From NCBI RefSeq assembly GCF_040096225.1, contig NZ_JBBMFC010000012.1, positions 1-64,000 on the forward strand: DNA of 64,000 bases. The letters run 5' to 3'. Below are positions 37,372-46,234 of this stretch, one piece after another. Position 1 is the first letter of the stretch. The number at the start of each line of letters is the position of its first letter. Source of the stretch: Hominiventricola aquisgranensis. Lineage in GTDB: Bacteria; Bacillota; Clostridia; Lachnospirales; Lachnospiraceae. A program made the position numbers and the translations under genes. The notes below the pieces were generated by a model. The model was not told the origin of the DNA. It was given only the letters and a program-made list of their open reading frames with translations, and ran no database searches.

Positions 37372-38352
37372 CTATCTAAAGATAGCATACACAATCATCG
37401 CTTTAATATAGATTCGATATTCAAAGGATTTTTTATCATACTTATGTGATAATAGTTTTAAGCTTTGCGGCAATGTATTACCTGTTATTTCACGTACGCT
37501 AGTACTTTTACAAAATTTTTTAAATTCCTCCAAAGGATACATTTTATAGTCTTTGACAGCATTAAATAGACTGTTAATGCATCTCCACGTTAAATAATAC
37601 TCTGCTTCTGTCTTACACCCCACTTGTTGTCCTAAAAGCATCACACGAGAAAATGCATCAATAAATCCTTTAATATTGTCTACTCTACACTTAGCCACTT
37701 CTGAAGTCGTAGATTGTCTATAATAATATCCTTTGGTTCCGACAAAAACTGCTTTATTGATTTTTGATAGCAAAGCTGCTTCTGGATATATATCCGCAGG
37801 AAATTTGTTAACAAAACATATTTTGCTATCTATAAAGAATTCTTTTTTATATACCTTATTCCACCTAAATCCCTCAATATCCAAAGATGTAAGAAATCTT
37901 TTAAAAGTGTCCCTTCCATATAATATTTCGCCCGTTTTCAATTCTGGAGAATACCAAGGTAATATATTTCCTTTTTCATCAATATACGTATATGAACTTA
38001 TAGCACAGTCTGCTTCTGTTTTTTCTAAATAGCTTATCATTTGTTCAAAAAAATCCAATGCCAATTCATCATCATGATCTACAAATCCTATATATTTTCC
38101 ACTTGCTTTTTGAATAAATTCGTTCATTTTTTCAATAGAATGACCATTTTCTCCTGTTTCCAAAATAATTCTTGTGTCTTTCTCGCTATACCATTGACAT
38201 ATACTAAAAGAATTGTCTTGAGACCCATCATTATAAATATAAATTTCAACATCTCTATATGATTGATTTATTACACTGTCTAAACACTTTTCTATATATT
38301 TTTCGCCATTGTAAACCGGAATGTAAATTGATAATTTAGGCATTTTCTCCAT
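37372..38352 (-). CDS. Glycosyltransferase family 2
   Basis: A 326-residue GT-A enzyme with LSIYIPVYNGEKYIEKCLDS, IYNDGSQDNS and the metal motif DHDD in GFVDHDDELALDFF. The C-terminal half is variable and basic. A 121-base AT-rich gap separates it from the aminotransferase gene downstream. Upstream is an IS200-like insertion that separates it from the PEP mutase gene, which could make its expression weaker. Sugar unknown. Confidence 0.92.
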   Translation of the reverse strand: MEKMPKLSIYIPVYNGEKYIEKCLDSVINQSYRDVEIYIYNDGSQDNSFSICQWYSEKDTRIILETGENGHSIEKMNEFIQKASGKYIGFVDHDDELALDFFEQMISYLEKTEADCAISSYTYIDEKGNILPWYSPELKTGEILYGRDTFKRFLTSLDIEGFRWNKVYKKEFFIDSKICFVNKFPADIYPEAALLSKINKAVFVGTKGYYYRQSTTSEVAKCRVDNIKGFIDAFSRVMLLGQQVGCKTEAEYYLTWRCINSLFNAVKDYKMYPLEEFKKFCKSTSVREITGNTLPQSLKLLSHKYDKKSFEYRIYIKAMIVYAIFR

Positions 38353-38384
38353 CCCCGAACTTATTTTTCAGTTCTAGTCACCAA

Positions 38385-39020
38385 CCACCACTTCAAGTGG
38401 TGGTTTGATATTAGCCCTCCTAATGGCTATGTTACTGCTCATCCCGAAGGGTGGTGTCGCAAGCGTTAATACTGGCCCACTTACAATGCGGTACCTCGTG
38501 AGTCTTCTTTTCTAGACTCTTCTGCTTGCTCTTTTATATACTTTTGTACGGCTTCATCCGCAATATTGCCAATTGTCTCCACATAATATCCTTGCCCAAA
38601 ATGCTTTATCCAATTTGCTCTGGATGTCTGTTATATATCATCAATGTACTCTTTCCTTTTAGATACCCCATAAATTTTGATATACTCAATTTGGGTGAAG
38701 TTGCCACACTTAGATGTACATGATCAATACAAACTGCTCCAGCTATTATTTCAGCATCCTTATACTTGCATAGCGTAGAAAGTATTTCTCTGACATCATT
38801 TCTCAATTGTCCGTATAAAATCCTCTTTCTGTATTTTGGAATAAAAACTATATGATACTGGCATTTCCATTTTGTATGTGATAAACTTCTATTGTCCATT
38901 TGGACCGCCTCCTATTTTGAGATTGGCTTGCGACACCATTCTCATTTTATCATAGGAGACTTTTTTATAGCATCCTCTACGTTTCCACTTATTCTATTCT
39001 CCCCAGCTTAGCTGGGAGAT
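38385..39020 (-). mobile_element. IS200/IS605-family element remnant with end hairpins
   Basis: The element is bounded by imperfect palindromes typical of IS200 ends: CCACCACTTCAAGTGGTGG at 38385-38403 (right end) and CCCAGCTTAGCTGGG at 39002-39016 (left end). Exact boundaries are not determined. It lies just after the PEP mutase stop codon, between two capsule genes. The tnpA gene inside is frameshifted. Confidence 0.75.
38481..38899 (-). pseudogene. tnpA: IS200-family tnpA (Y1 HUH transposase), frameshifted
   Basis: The frame begins MDNRSLSHTKWKCQYHIVFI and has the HUH motif in CIDHVHLS. After NRHPEQIG it meets TAA near 38608, but shifting frame restores ANWIKHFGQGYYVETIGNIA, which holds the catalytic Tyr region, and a final stop at 38481. 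A deletion near HPE thus splits the gene into about 97 and 45 codons. Without the tyrosine part on the same chain it should be inactive. Confidence 0.85.
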
Positions 39021-39032
39021 TAGACTTTTCAT

Positions 39033-40337
39033 TTATTCTTCCGGGATCAATGTAATAATATCCTTTATTGACATACACATAGCATCCGCTTCTTTTGCCC
39101 TATGATTTTTAAGAATTGCTTTTGCTGCCATCTGCATTGCAGGAAATCCACTTCGCATAAGTTGATTCGCATAAATTACCACATTCACGCCACGACTCTT
39201 AAACTCTTCCTCTGTAACCATATTAAATGAAGTAGGCACAACAACAATGGGGGTTATAGAATCCTTGCTTCTAAACGACTCAACAAACTCAAAAATTTCG
39301 GAAGGATCTTTTTTTCTTGAGTGAATCATAATAGCATCTGCACCGGCTTCTGTAAATGCAAAAGCTCTCATAAGAGCATCTTCCATTCCTTTTTCAAGAA
39401 TTAATGATTCAATCCGGGCACAAATCATAAAATCAGCTGTTTTCTGAGCCTTTTTTCCAGCTCTTATTTTTTCCGAAAAGTTTTCAATTAAGTCTTGAGT
39501 CTGCTCAACTTCTGTTCCAAACAAAGAATTTTTTTTGAGCCCTGTTTTATCCTCAATTATGACCATGGAAACTCCCATTCGTTCAAGAGTTCTTACTGTA
39601 TATACAAAATGCTCTGTTATACCTCCTGTATCTGCATCAAAAATAATCGGTTTCGTTGTAACCTCCATTACTTCATTCACATGTCGAAATCTTGAAGTCA
39701 TATCAACCAGTTCTATGTCCGGTTTTCCCTCAGCTGTAGAATCGCACAGTGAAGATGACCAGATTGCATCAAACTGATGAGCTCCCCCATTATCAGATTC
39801 CACCGTTTTCTCACAGATCAATCCTGTAATTCCATCATGCGCTTCCATCGCCGTAATCAAACCCTTTACCGAAAGCATTCTTTTCAGTCTAGAACGCCTT
39901 ACATCTGGCAGTGATGCCTCTGATCGTGCTCTTCTTTCTATCTCATCATACTTTTCATTTTTTGAATAAGGATATTCTACCAATTGTCCCCCATAGGTGG
40001 CAAGTATTTGACATACCTCATCACGTAGATGTTTTTGAAATCCCTCTTTCCAATCATCTCCATGTACTACTATATCAGGTTTCAGCTCTTCCAAAATGGC
40101 TTTATAGGACAATGTCTTTTGTTCTACTACACTGGACACTCCTACAATGTTTTCAAACATAATTTTTCTTTCTTCAAATGGAAGAAGCGGAAATCTTTTG
40201 TATGATGCCACAGCTTCATCCGACATCACACCAATAATCAGTTTCCCTAATTTCTCAGCCTTTCGAATTATTTCAATATGTCCTGAATGAATCATATCTG
40301 TTGAAAAACACATATAAACAATTTTTTCATCTGTCAT
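39033..40337 (-). CDS. pepM: Cytidylyltransferase - phosphoenolpyruvate mutase fusion (Fom1-like)
   Basis: A 434-residue two-domain enzyme. Residues 1-135 are a nucleotidyltransferase of the TagD type with HSGH at 17-20 (the HxGH motif). Residues about 150-434 are PEP mutase, with the diagnostic EDK-x5-NS motif intact at 262-271 (EDKTGLKKNS) and FDADTGG before it. PEP mutase makes phosphonopyruvate, the entry to C-P compounds. The domain order matches Fom1, whose cytidylyl domain activates a phosphonate as a CMP ester. AGGAG lies ten bases upstream. No decarboxylase or aminotransferase specific to 2-AEP is nearby. Confidence 0.92.
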   Translation of the reverse strand: MTDEKIVYMCFSTDMIHSGHIEIIRKAEKLGKLIIGVMSDEAVASYKRFPLLPFEERKIMFENIVGVSSVVEQKTLSYKAILEELKPDIVVHGDDWKEGFQKHLRDEVCQILATYGGQLVEYPYSKNEKYDEIERRARSEASLPDVRRSRLKRMLSVKGLITAMEAHDGITGLICEKTVESDNGGAHQFDAIWSSSLCDSTAEGKPDIELVDMTSRFRHVNEVMEVTTKPIIFDADTGGITEHFVYTVRTLERMGVSMVIIEDKTGLKKNSLFGTEVEQTQDLIENFSEKIRAGKKAQKTADFMICARIESLILEKGMEDALMRAFAFTEAGADAIMIHSRKKDPSEIFEFVESFRSKDSITPIVVVPTSFNMVTEEEFKSRGVNVVIYANQLMRSGFPAMQMAAKAILKNHRAKEADAMCMSIKDIITLIPEE

Positions 40338-40366
40338 TAGTCCAAATCTCCTATTATTCTCTATAT

Positions 40367-41059
40367 CTAAATTCTATAATATGTTATTTTAGTTACAGTT
40401 TCAATTTTCGATCTATTCGGTACAAACGATGGATTCGGTTTTCTCCATTCTTCACCATAAAACGCAACCATGATAGGCTCATAATTTTCAGGTATCTGCA
40501 CCACAATATCATTACATTTTTTTAGAATCAAAGAATTTACTTGAGGTGCCTGACAAATCCAATACTGATATAACTCTTCTTTTGCATTCCCGTAATATTT
40601 ATTAGGTATCTCATACCCTCCATAGAGACATTCTTCTATACCTGTCCCTTTTTGTTTTAGAGAAAAATCACAAAGCACTCCCTTCTTCTTATATGATTGG
40701 GCTATTATCTCTCCCTCTCTCTCTACCGTTCTATACTTATGAAATCCAACTGCTTTCATATCCTTTTCGAAATTTTCCCAAGAAAACATCTGCGATTCTA
40801 ATATAATAAAATCCAAATCATCATCCCATGGAATTAACTTATTATCTCTAACTATTCCCAATAAAGTACCATAGTAACAGGAAACAGCATAATTTCTAGC
40901 AAATGCCATCTTAAATATGTCATCAAGCACTTCATATCCATGTTTGTCATACGCTTTTTTCTTCCTTTTCTCTGCTTTTACATTTCTATTCACTCGATAA
41001 GTATGCCATATATTATACAAGTGTGGAAATCTGCTTTTTACTTTTTCTTTGTTCATCAT
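40367..41059 (-). CDS. LicD-family phosphotransferase, short form
   Basis: A 230-residue protein with the LicD-type core YYGTLLGIVRDNKLIPWDDD then LDFII, giving the metal aspartates, after a basic N-terminal 40 residues. It is shorter than LicD at 33519-34355 and lacks that protein's FVDIFPY segment. Located 29 bases before the PEP mutase fusion gene, it is the best candidate for transferring a CMP-activated phosphonate, or another phospho-alcohol, to the glycan. That donor assignment is inference from position. Confidence 0.85.
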   Translation of the reverse strand: MMNKEKVKSRFPHLYNIWHTYRVNRNVKAEKRKKKAYDKHGYEVLDDIFKMAFARNYAVSCYYGTLLGIVRDNKLIPWDDDLDFIILESQMFSWENFEKDMKAVGFHKYRTVEREGEIIAQSYKKKGVLCDFSLKQKGTGIEECLYGGYEIPNKYYGNAKEELYQYWICQAPQVNSLILKKCNDIVVQIPENYEPIMVAFYGEEWRKPNPSFVPNRSKIETVTKITYYRI

Positions 41060-41071
41060 TATCGTCTCCTC

Positions 41072-41956
41072 TTAATCCGGTGCATAAAATTTTCTAATAT
41101 TATCTTCTGTCCCTTCCATTCCCTTCATGAAAGCATCATAATATTTTGCCAAATGTCCTACATCCCAGCATGTATATCCCTGTTCAGCCAATTCAGCTGC
41201 CATAACCTTTCCTGCCATTCCTAATATAAAAACAATTATTGGATTATCGACCTTTTGTTCTTGAATTTCTTTCATGATTCTGTCATGCTCTGTCCAGGCA
41301 TTTTTTGCCGGTCCATATATATATATCTTATTTTGGGCTAATTCAAATATATCATACTGTAATTTTTCTAATACCCCTATCCCACTTACAATAATTATAT
41401 TTTTATTTACAAAAGCATTTCTCCATTTTTCATATCGCCTAATATTCATGGGATCTTCATGTTTTCCAAATTGATATCCTGTTAAAGTAGCATCAATATA
41501 AGTAATTTCAGGATTCAATATTTTCTTATAATATTGCCTATAGTCATATGCATACCTCCTATAAAAATCCGAGTAATTTCGCACGTAGCCGGGAATATAA
41601 TAATTTCTATTAATTCCAACAAGCAAATTTTCTTTCTTTTCAGACAAAATTTTTCTAAGACCATCCGCTAAATCTCTATCATAATTTTGAAAGGGTTGAT
41701 CCATTCCCATCATAATTTTCACTTCACCATCACTCGTTCTAACAAATGATTTTCTTGTTTCTAATATTAAATCCAGTGACTTCTCCCCATCGAGAATTTT
41801 AGGTTTCACCGTTCCACCATCTATAAGATCATACTCATATTGAACATCGTCAAGAATTTTATTTGTCAAATATACAATATCTTTTTCTCGTTGATCCCAT
41901 AGACTATTCTTGGATAAATAATTTAAATTTCTTAATAAATTTTTAATTTTTCCCAT
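41072..41956 (-). CDS. GT-D fold glycosyltransferase (DUF1792-like)
   Basis: A 294-residue protein containing RTSDGEVKIMMG near residues 93-104, the DGE motif of GT-D enzymes such as the streptococcal DUF1792 protein, where the DxE replaces DxD for metal binding. IYIYGPAKNAWTEHD and the VGHLAKYYDAF end also match this family. It would add a hexose to the glycan from the cytoplasm. The gene precedes the LicD-like gene by 12 bases. Donor and acceptor are unknown. Confidence 0.78.
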   Translation of the reverse strand: MGKIKNLLRNLNYLSKNSLWDQREKDIVYLTNKILDDVQYEYDLIDGGTVKPKILDGEKSLDLILETRKSFVRTSDGEVKIMMGMDQPFQNYDRDLADGLRKILSEKKENLLVGINRNYYIPGYVRNYSDFYRRYAYDYRQYYKKILNPEITYIDATLTGYQFGKHEDPMNIRRYEKWRNAFVNKNIIIVSGIGVLEKLQYDIFELAQNKIYIYGPAKNAWTEHDRIMKEIQEQKVDNPIIVFILGMAGKVMAAELAEQGYTCWDVGHLAKYYDAFMKGMEGTEDNIRKFYAPD

Positions 41957-42046
41957 GCTAACCGTTTATCCTCTCTCTTAATACCTATTTTAAGTAACTT
42001 GAATTACATTATAAAATACTTTATCATATACAGTTTAACTATTAAA

Positions 42047-42060
42047 CCAAACTCGTTTGG
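42047..42060 (-). terminator. Small hairpin near the MBOAT remnant, possible terminator
   Basis: CCAAAC and GTTTGG flank a two-base loop, followed on the minus strand by TTTAAT. The stem is only six pairs, so termination would be weak at best. Confidence 0.25.
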
Positions 42061-42084
42061 CCAGTATTTTCTCATATGGCACAG

Positions 42085-42351
42085 CTAATTGAATTTAAAC
42101 AATGCCTCTGCCCCACTTGCATTTAAATCATACGCACTATACATGCTTATAACTAAATCCGGCTCTGTTTCTTCAATTATAGACATAACTAACAGTAAAA
42201 ACTGTCCCACTCCACTTTCAAGATAAAAAACTGCACTCATAATGAGCAAAAAAGCATTTTTTAACCAAGTTGGTTGGTTTCTTAAAAACCAATTACCAGC
42301 AATGGTAATCGGTAAAAATATAAATAAAAATATGCCTGATGCAAAAACCAT
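42085..42351 (-). pseudogene. MBOAT O-acyltransferase fragment fused to a downstream gene's tail
   Basis: The first about 58 residues (MVFASGIFLFIFLPITIAGN, then LKNAFLLIMSAVFYLESG) are the N-terminus of an AlgI-like MBOAT acyltransferase, normally about 450-500 residues. The rest (EETEPDLVISMYSAYDLNAS) is unlike MBOAT and resembles the C-terminus of the DltD/AlgJ-like partner proteins usually encoded next. A deletion of roughly two genes joined them in frame. The remaining 88-residue peptide can have no acyltransferase activity. Confidence 0.6.
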
Positions 42352-42431
42352 TTTATCATTGCATGATATTTAAAAGTTAATTATCACACGTCTCCTTTTA
42401 ATATTGTTGTAATTACTATGTAAGTACTCTG

Positions 42432-43463
42432 TCAATTCTCATTGTTAACGATTGCTCTATATATTCCAAAAAAATAAAGATAGATTTTCCACTGTATTCT
42501 GTGTTTGAGTTTCAAATTACTTTTTATATCTCTGTAGCTTATTTTCATTGCGTATTCTTTCAAAACATTATAATCATTTTTCACTTCCTCATAATTTTCC
42601 GCCATCAACATACGTTGAAACAATTGCCTATATATAGCAATTTTATAAATTACTAAATGATTCTTTACGTTTTTAACATTGTAGCTATTGCCATTATCCT
42701 GTTCTATTATAGTTGCCATCTTTTCTATCACATCTATATTACACAAAATTGAACTGTTATATTTTCCTCCCGTCATCTGGCTCTCTCTATGATCATATGT
42801 ATATCCTATATAGGGGATGGTTCCATAACGCTTGCATTTTAAAATGGCTTCACAATTAAAAAGAGTATCCTCTCCATAAGGACATGGTTCTGCAAAAGTA
42901 ATGTTCTGTATAATAGATTTTTTATATAATTTGTCCCATACAACAGTTCTTACACCGTCACAATATGAAAACATATTGCATAAAGCATCTTCCCCTGTAA
43001 AAACTGTCACTCCATTTGGATTAATCCTTTCTTTAGAAATATCGCCATCATATATTTCTCTAATTGACGCTGACACAATATCTAGATCATTTTGTTTTTG
43101 CGCTTTGTGTAATTCCATATAGGTATCTTTTTCAATATAATCGTCCGCGTCTAAAAATGTAATAAATTCTCCTGAAGCTAATTTTATTCCTACATTTCTG
43201 GCAGATGCTGCTCCACCATTTTGTTTTGATATAACCTTAACTCTACTGTCATTCTTTGCTATTTCATTTGCTATAGACAATGTTCTATCCTGAGAGCCAT
43301 CATCAACAACAATAACTTCAACATTTGTATAGCTTTGTTCAATGACAGAATTTAAGCATCTTTCTACTGTTTTCTCTGCATTGTATGCTGGAATAATTAC
43401 TGATATTTTTCCGTTCTTTTTTTCTTTATTCTTGTCTAACTTTCTGATTTCTGAAGCCATCAT
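42432..43463 (-). CDS. Glycosyltransferase family 2
   Basis: A 343-residue GT-A enzyme: ISVIIPAYNAEKTVERCLNS, VVDDGSQDRTL, NGGAASARNVG and the metal site DADD in TFLDADDYIEKD. The C-terminal half is variable. Its start directly follows the stop of the GT11 gene, so they are coupled. The reading frame is intact although the neighbouring gene is a remnant. Confidence 0.93.
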   Translation of the reverse strand: MMASEIRKLDKNKEKKNGKISVIIPAYNAEKTVERCLNSVIEQSYTNVEVIVVDDGSQDRTLSIANEIAKNDSRVKVISKQNGGAASARNVGIKLASGEFITFLDADDYIEKDTYMELHKAQKQNDLDIVSASIREIYDGDISKERINPNGVTVFTGEDALCNMFSYCDGVRTVVWDKLYKKSIIQNITFAEPCPYGEDTLFNCEAILKCKRYGTIPYIGYTYDHRESQMTGGKYNSSILCNIDVIEKMATIIEQDNGNSYNVKNVKNHLVIYKIAIYRQLFQRMLMAENYEEVKNDYNVLKEYAMKISYRDIKSNLKLKHRIQWKIYLYFFGIYRAIVNNEN

Positions 43464-44405
43464 CTAGCCTTCCGCTCCTATGCATATCCAATTTTCTTGA
43501 TATATATCGTTATACAATCCGCTCTCATTGTTTCGCCATTTATCAGGAGCTACAACTATTTTATCCAGACTATCATTTAAATACTGTCCCCACCAGAAAA
43601 AACTACTATTTGATATAACTTGATATTTACATAAGCTCAATAAGTGCAACATTTCCCATGGTTTTAGATTTCCAGACACCGAAGAAGTAATATATGTTTT
43701 ATCTAAATCACACGAGATATTTGTCTCAGTCCATTCTATATCATCCGTAAAAAAAAATACCTTCAAGTTAGTTGCCTTACTCTCCAATTTCTTTTTTAAT
43801 ATTTCTACTCCGATCTCATAATATTTAGGTGTACAAACATCACAATAATTTTTATTTTCAGCAGAAACAAAATCACCTCTCCTTACCCCTACTGCAATGG
43901 CTGTATGTTGTAAAATGTCCTCAGCAATTTTTTTTGCACAATCACTATTCATTTCAACGCTAAAATCATCTCTAATAATATCATTAATACTGTCAAAGAA
44001 ACGCGGAGATTCATAAAAACCCATAACCAGTTTATTCTTAAACATACTTTTATATCGAAATTGATGATAACCTATGGTGTACATATAAATCCCAAATATT
44101 TCTAATATATTAGAGTATCTGTCTTCCAATGCTCTAACATCGTTCCATGTGTGGATACGTGTTCTTTTTTTAAAGTATATGTATAGTACACTTCTTTGTA
44201 TTAAATTTAACTTTCTTTTCTCTATATGAACATTATTTGAACACTTAAAGTATTCCATGTAATTTATCCATGTTTCATCATTGAATTCAAAATTGGAGAA
44301 ATCAAATGCTATACCTTGCCCTGGATCCTTGCTTTGTAATTTTCTTGCCATAGCATATGAAAACATTTGGTTTCCCATCCGTCCTAATATTTCTACATAT
44401 ATCAT
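43464..44405 (-). CDS. GT11 alpha-1,2-fucosyltransferase family protein
   Basis: A 313-residue protein with the full set of GT11 motifs: GRMGNQMFSYAMARKL at the N-terminus, VGVRRGDFV (the HxRRxD-type GDP-binding motif) near residue 174, and NSSFFWWGQYL near residue 268. Unlike the plus-strand paralogue at 9700-10617, the RRGD core is preserved, so GDP-fucose or a related GDP-sugar is a reasonable donor. No GDP-fucose synthesis genes are in the window. It lies 23 bases after the Wzx gene. Confidence 0.92.
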   Translation of the reverse strand: MIYVEILGRMGNQMFSYAMARKLQSKDPGQGIAFDFSNFEFNDETWINYMEYFKCSNNVHIEKRKLNLIQRSVLYIYFKKRTRIHTWNDVRALEDRYSNILEIFGIYMYTIGYHQFRYKSMFKNKLVMGFYESPRFFDSINDIIRDDFSVEMNSDCAKKIAEDILQHTAIAVGVRRGDFVSAENKNYCDVCTPKYYEIGVEILKKKLESKATNLKVFFFTDDIEWTETNISCDLDKTYITSSVSGNLKPWEMLHLLSLCKYQVISNSSFFWWGQYLNDSLDKIVVAPDKWRNNESGLYNDIYQENWICIGAEG

Positions 44406-44428
44406 AGTTAGTCGCCTTCCAAATAATT

Positions 44429-45847
44429 TTATGTTTTATTCTTTCTTATCAAATTCTTCCATTTACTTTTCGCCCACAAAATATTATTCCAATTCAAAGC
44501 AATAATTGTAAGTACACCGATTCCTGCCACACAAATATTTTGAATACTGATAATTGTGACTGCTTGTATACAAAGTACACTATACATAAATAATGCTTTT
44601 TTCCATTTTATCCTCACATTGCTACTTTTCATGCCTTCATAGCAATTTAATATCCATGAAATCAAAAATGTAAAAACTGTTGCTATTGCAGCCCCCATTG
44701 CATCGTTTGTTACAATTATCAAAATATAATTTAATATTGAGTTTGATAAAGCAGCTATTATTGAAATAACCATAGCTTTCTTAGTCTTCTTATATATTGA
44801 CAAAAAATTCCCCATCAGTCCACTTGCACTGCTCAAGACAACGGATATAATAAGTAACGGTACATAGCGCCATGCATCATAAAAATCATTTGAATACAAT
44901 ATTCTTGCCAAAGGACAAGTTATGGCTATTAGTATTGCCCCTCCAAAGCAAAACAAAAAATTATAAACATCATACACTTTTGCTATATATTCACGACCCT
45001 CATTCGTTTTATAAGAATCATATAACGTATATATCCAGGCTTGACGAAACACATTATCTATAGCCTGTAAAATGGTAGGAATTTTATACGCTACAGAATA
45101 TATACCATTCATGGATGCTCCACATAATAACGTAACAAAATATCGGTCCGAAGACGAAACTATCCACCATGATAATCCAGAAAATATTGTAGGGACGCTA
45201 AACTGTAGCATATCTTTTCTCAAAGTCCTATATGCTGTTACATCTCTACTTCTAGGCGTTGATATAGTTTTCAAATTGCAACTAATTAAAAGAATAATAT
45301 TGAAGAAATACCCTGCTGCCGATGAAATTAGGAATCCATATAATCCCTTCTTCAATACTACAATAAACAAAATATTACTCAATATGCTGACCAATGAACT
45401 TCCAACACCGCAGATTGTTACTAATTTCATTTTCTCAATTCCGCGAGTATAGCTCATATTTATGTCTGACAATACAGACGATCCAGCAATTATATATATA
45501 TATAATAAATATGATGCATTTACATGAAACAAATAATGCGTTCCAATCAATCCAAGTAAAAATATAAGCATACCTATAAGATATGTTTGAACAGCAATCC
45601 AAATAGGTCGTCTATCATCCTTATTTTCTATGGTAAATCGAATAACAGCACTAGGAGTAGATAGTGCAATAAAAGGTGCAAGCAAACTTGCGGTGCTAAT
45701 AATAACATCTGAAATACCATATTCTTCCGTTGTTAAATAAGAGGTATATAGTGGAACCAAAAAAAAGCTAAATACCTTTGGCATAAAATATACCAAGAAC
45801 ATTAAAATAATATTTTTCGCCAATTTTACATTTTTAGAGTTCTGCAT
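44429..45847 (-). CDS. Wzx-type polysaccharide flippase
   Basis: A 472-residue membrane protein with about 12-14 hydrophobic segments, starting NIILMFLVYFMPKVFSFFLV and continuing with PLYTSYLTTEEYGISDVI, the typical polysaccharide-synthase/RfbX N-terminal motif. It would flip the undecaprenyl-linked repeat unit before polymerisation. Its start directly follows the natural stop of the GT2 remnant (TGA then ATG), so the two were originally coupled. A TA-rich tract lies inside the frame near 45490 but does not break it. Confidence 0.92.
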   Translation of the reverse strand: MQNSKNVKLAKNIILMFLVYFMPKVFSFFLVPLYTSYLTTEEYGISDVIISTASLLAPFIALSTPSAVIRFTIENKDDRRPIWIAVQTYLIGMLIFLLGLIGTHYLFHVNASYLLYIYIIAGSSVLSDINMSYTRGIEKMKLVTICGVGSSLVSILSNILFIVVLKKGLYGFLISSAAGYFFNIILLISCNLKTISTPRSRDVTAYRTLRKDMLQFSVPTIFSGLSWWIVSSSDRYFVTLLCGASMNGIYSVAYKIPTILQAIDNVFRQAWIYTLYDSYKTNEGREYIAKVYDVYNFLFCFGGAILIAITCPLARILYSNDFYDAWRYVPLLIISVVLSSASGLMGNFLSIYKKTKKAMVISIIAALSNSILNYILIIVTNDAMGAAIATVFTFLISWILNCYEGMKSSNVRIKWKKALFMYSVLCIQAVTIISIQNICVAGIGVLTIIALNWNNILWAKSKWKNLIRKNKT

Positions 45848-46228
45848 TCAATACTTTGCATGATAATTAGAAAGTAAATTACCACACATTTCCTTTCTTT
45901 TCATATCCTGCTTAAATTTCCTAAATTGTTTTATTGCATTTCATCCTATTTTAATTATTTTAGGAACATTTATAGAATTTGTGCCACCTTGTCTTGGTTT
46001 AAATGTGATTTTCTTAAAAGTAAGCTTTTCATTATATTTAGCAAAATATGTTGTAAACATAATATTGGGAATATTATAATTTTCCGGCATATTGTCAATA
46101 TACTTTGCTACAACTGAGCTTTTCATCAGTCGAAAAGGTGCATTTGCATCCGGCACCTTCACACCAAAATAGCATCTCAGTAAAAAGCAGACCACATGCT
46201 CTACGAATGCACGACTTTTTCCACATAT
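45848..46228 (-). pseudogene. GT2 (DPM1-like) C-terminal fragment with a nonsense codon
   Basis: Reading from about 46228, the frame gives CGKSRAFVEHVVCFLLRCYF and VPDANAPFRLMKSS, a hallmark of DPM1-like GT2 enzymes, then FKPRQGGTNSINVPKIIKIG. It is stopped by TGA at 45938-45940 where relatives have Trp, but continues in frame to a stop at 45848 next to the wzx start. The N-terminal catalytic half with the DxD is absent. The whole is a dead remnant. Confidence 0.8.
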
Positions 46229-46234
46229 CGTTTA

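Noticed and set aside
45485..45515. TA-rich run inside the Wzx gene as a possible phase-variable repeat.
   Set aside because: It is short, encodes a normal hydrophobic helix and is irregular, so slippage control is unlikely.
16776..45940. Two TGA codons standing where relatives have Trp (16776-16778 and 45938-45940) might suggest UGA recoding.
   Set aside because: Both lie in dead fragments, intact genes use TGG for Trp and several end with TGA, so ordinary nonsense mutations explain them.
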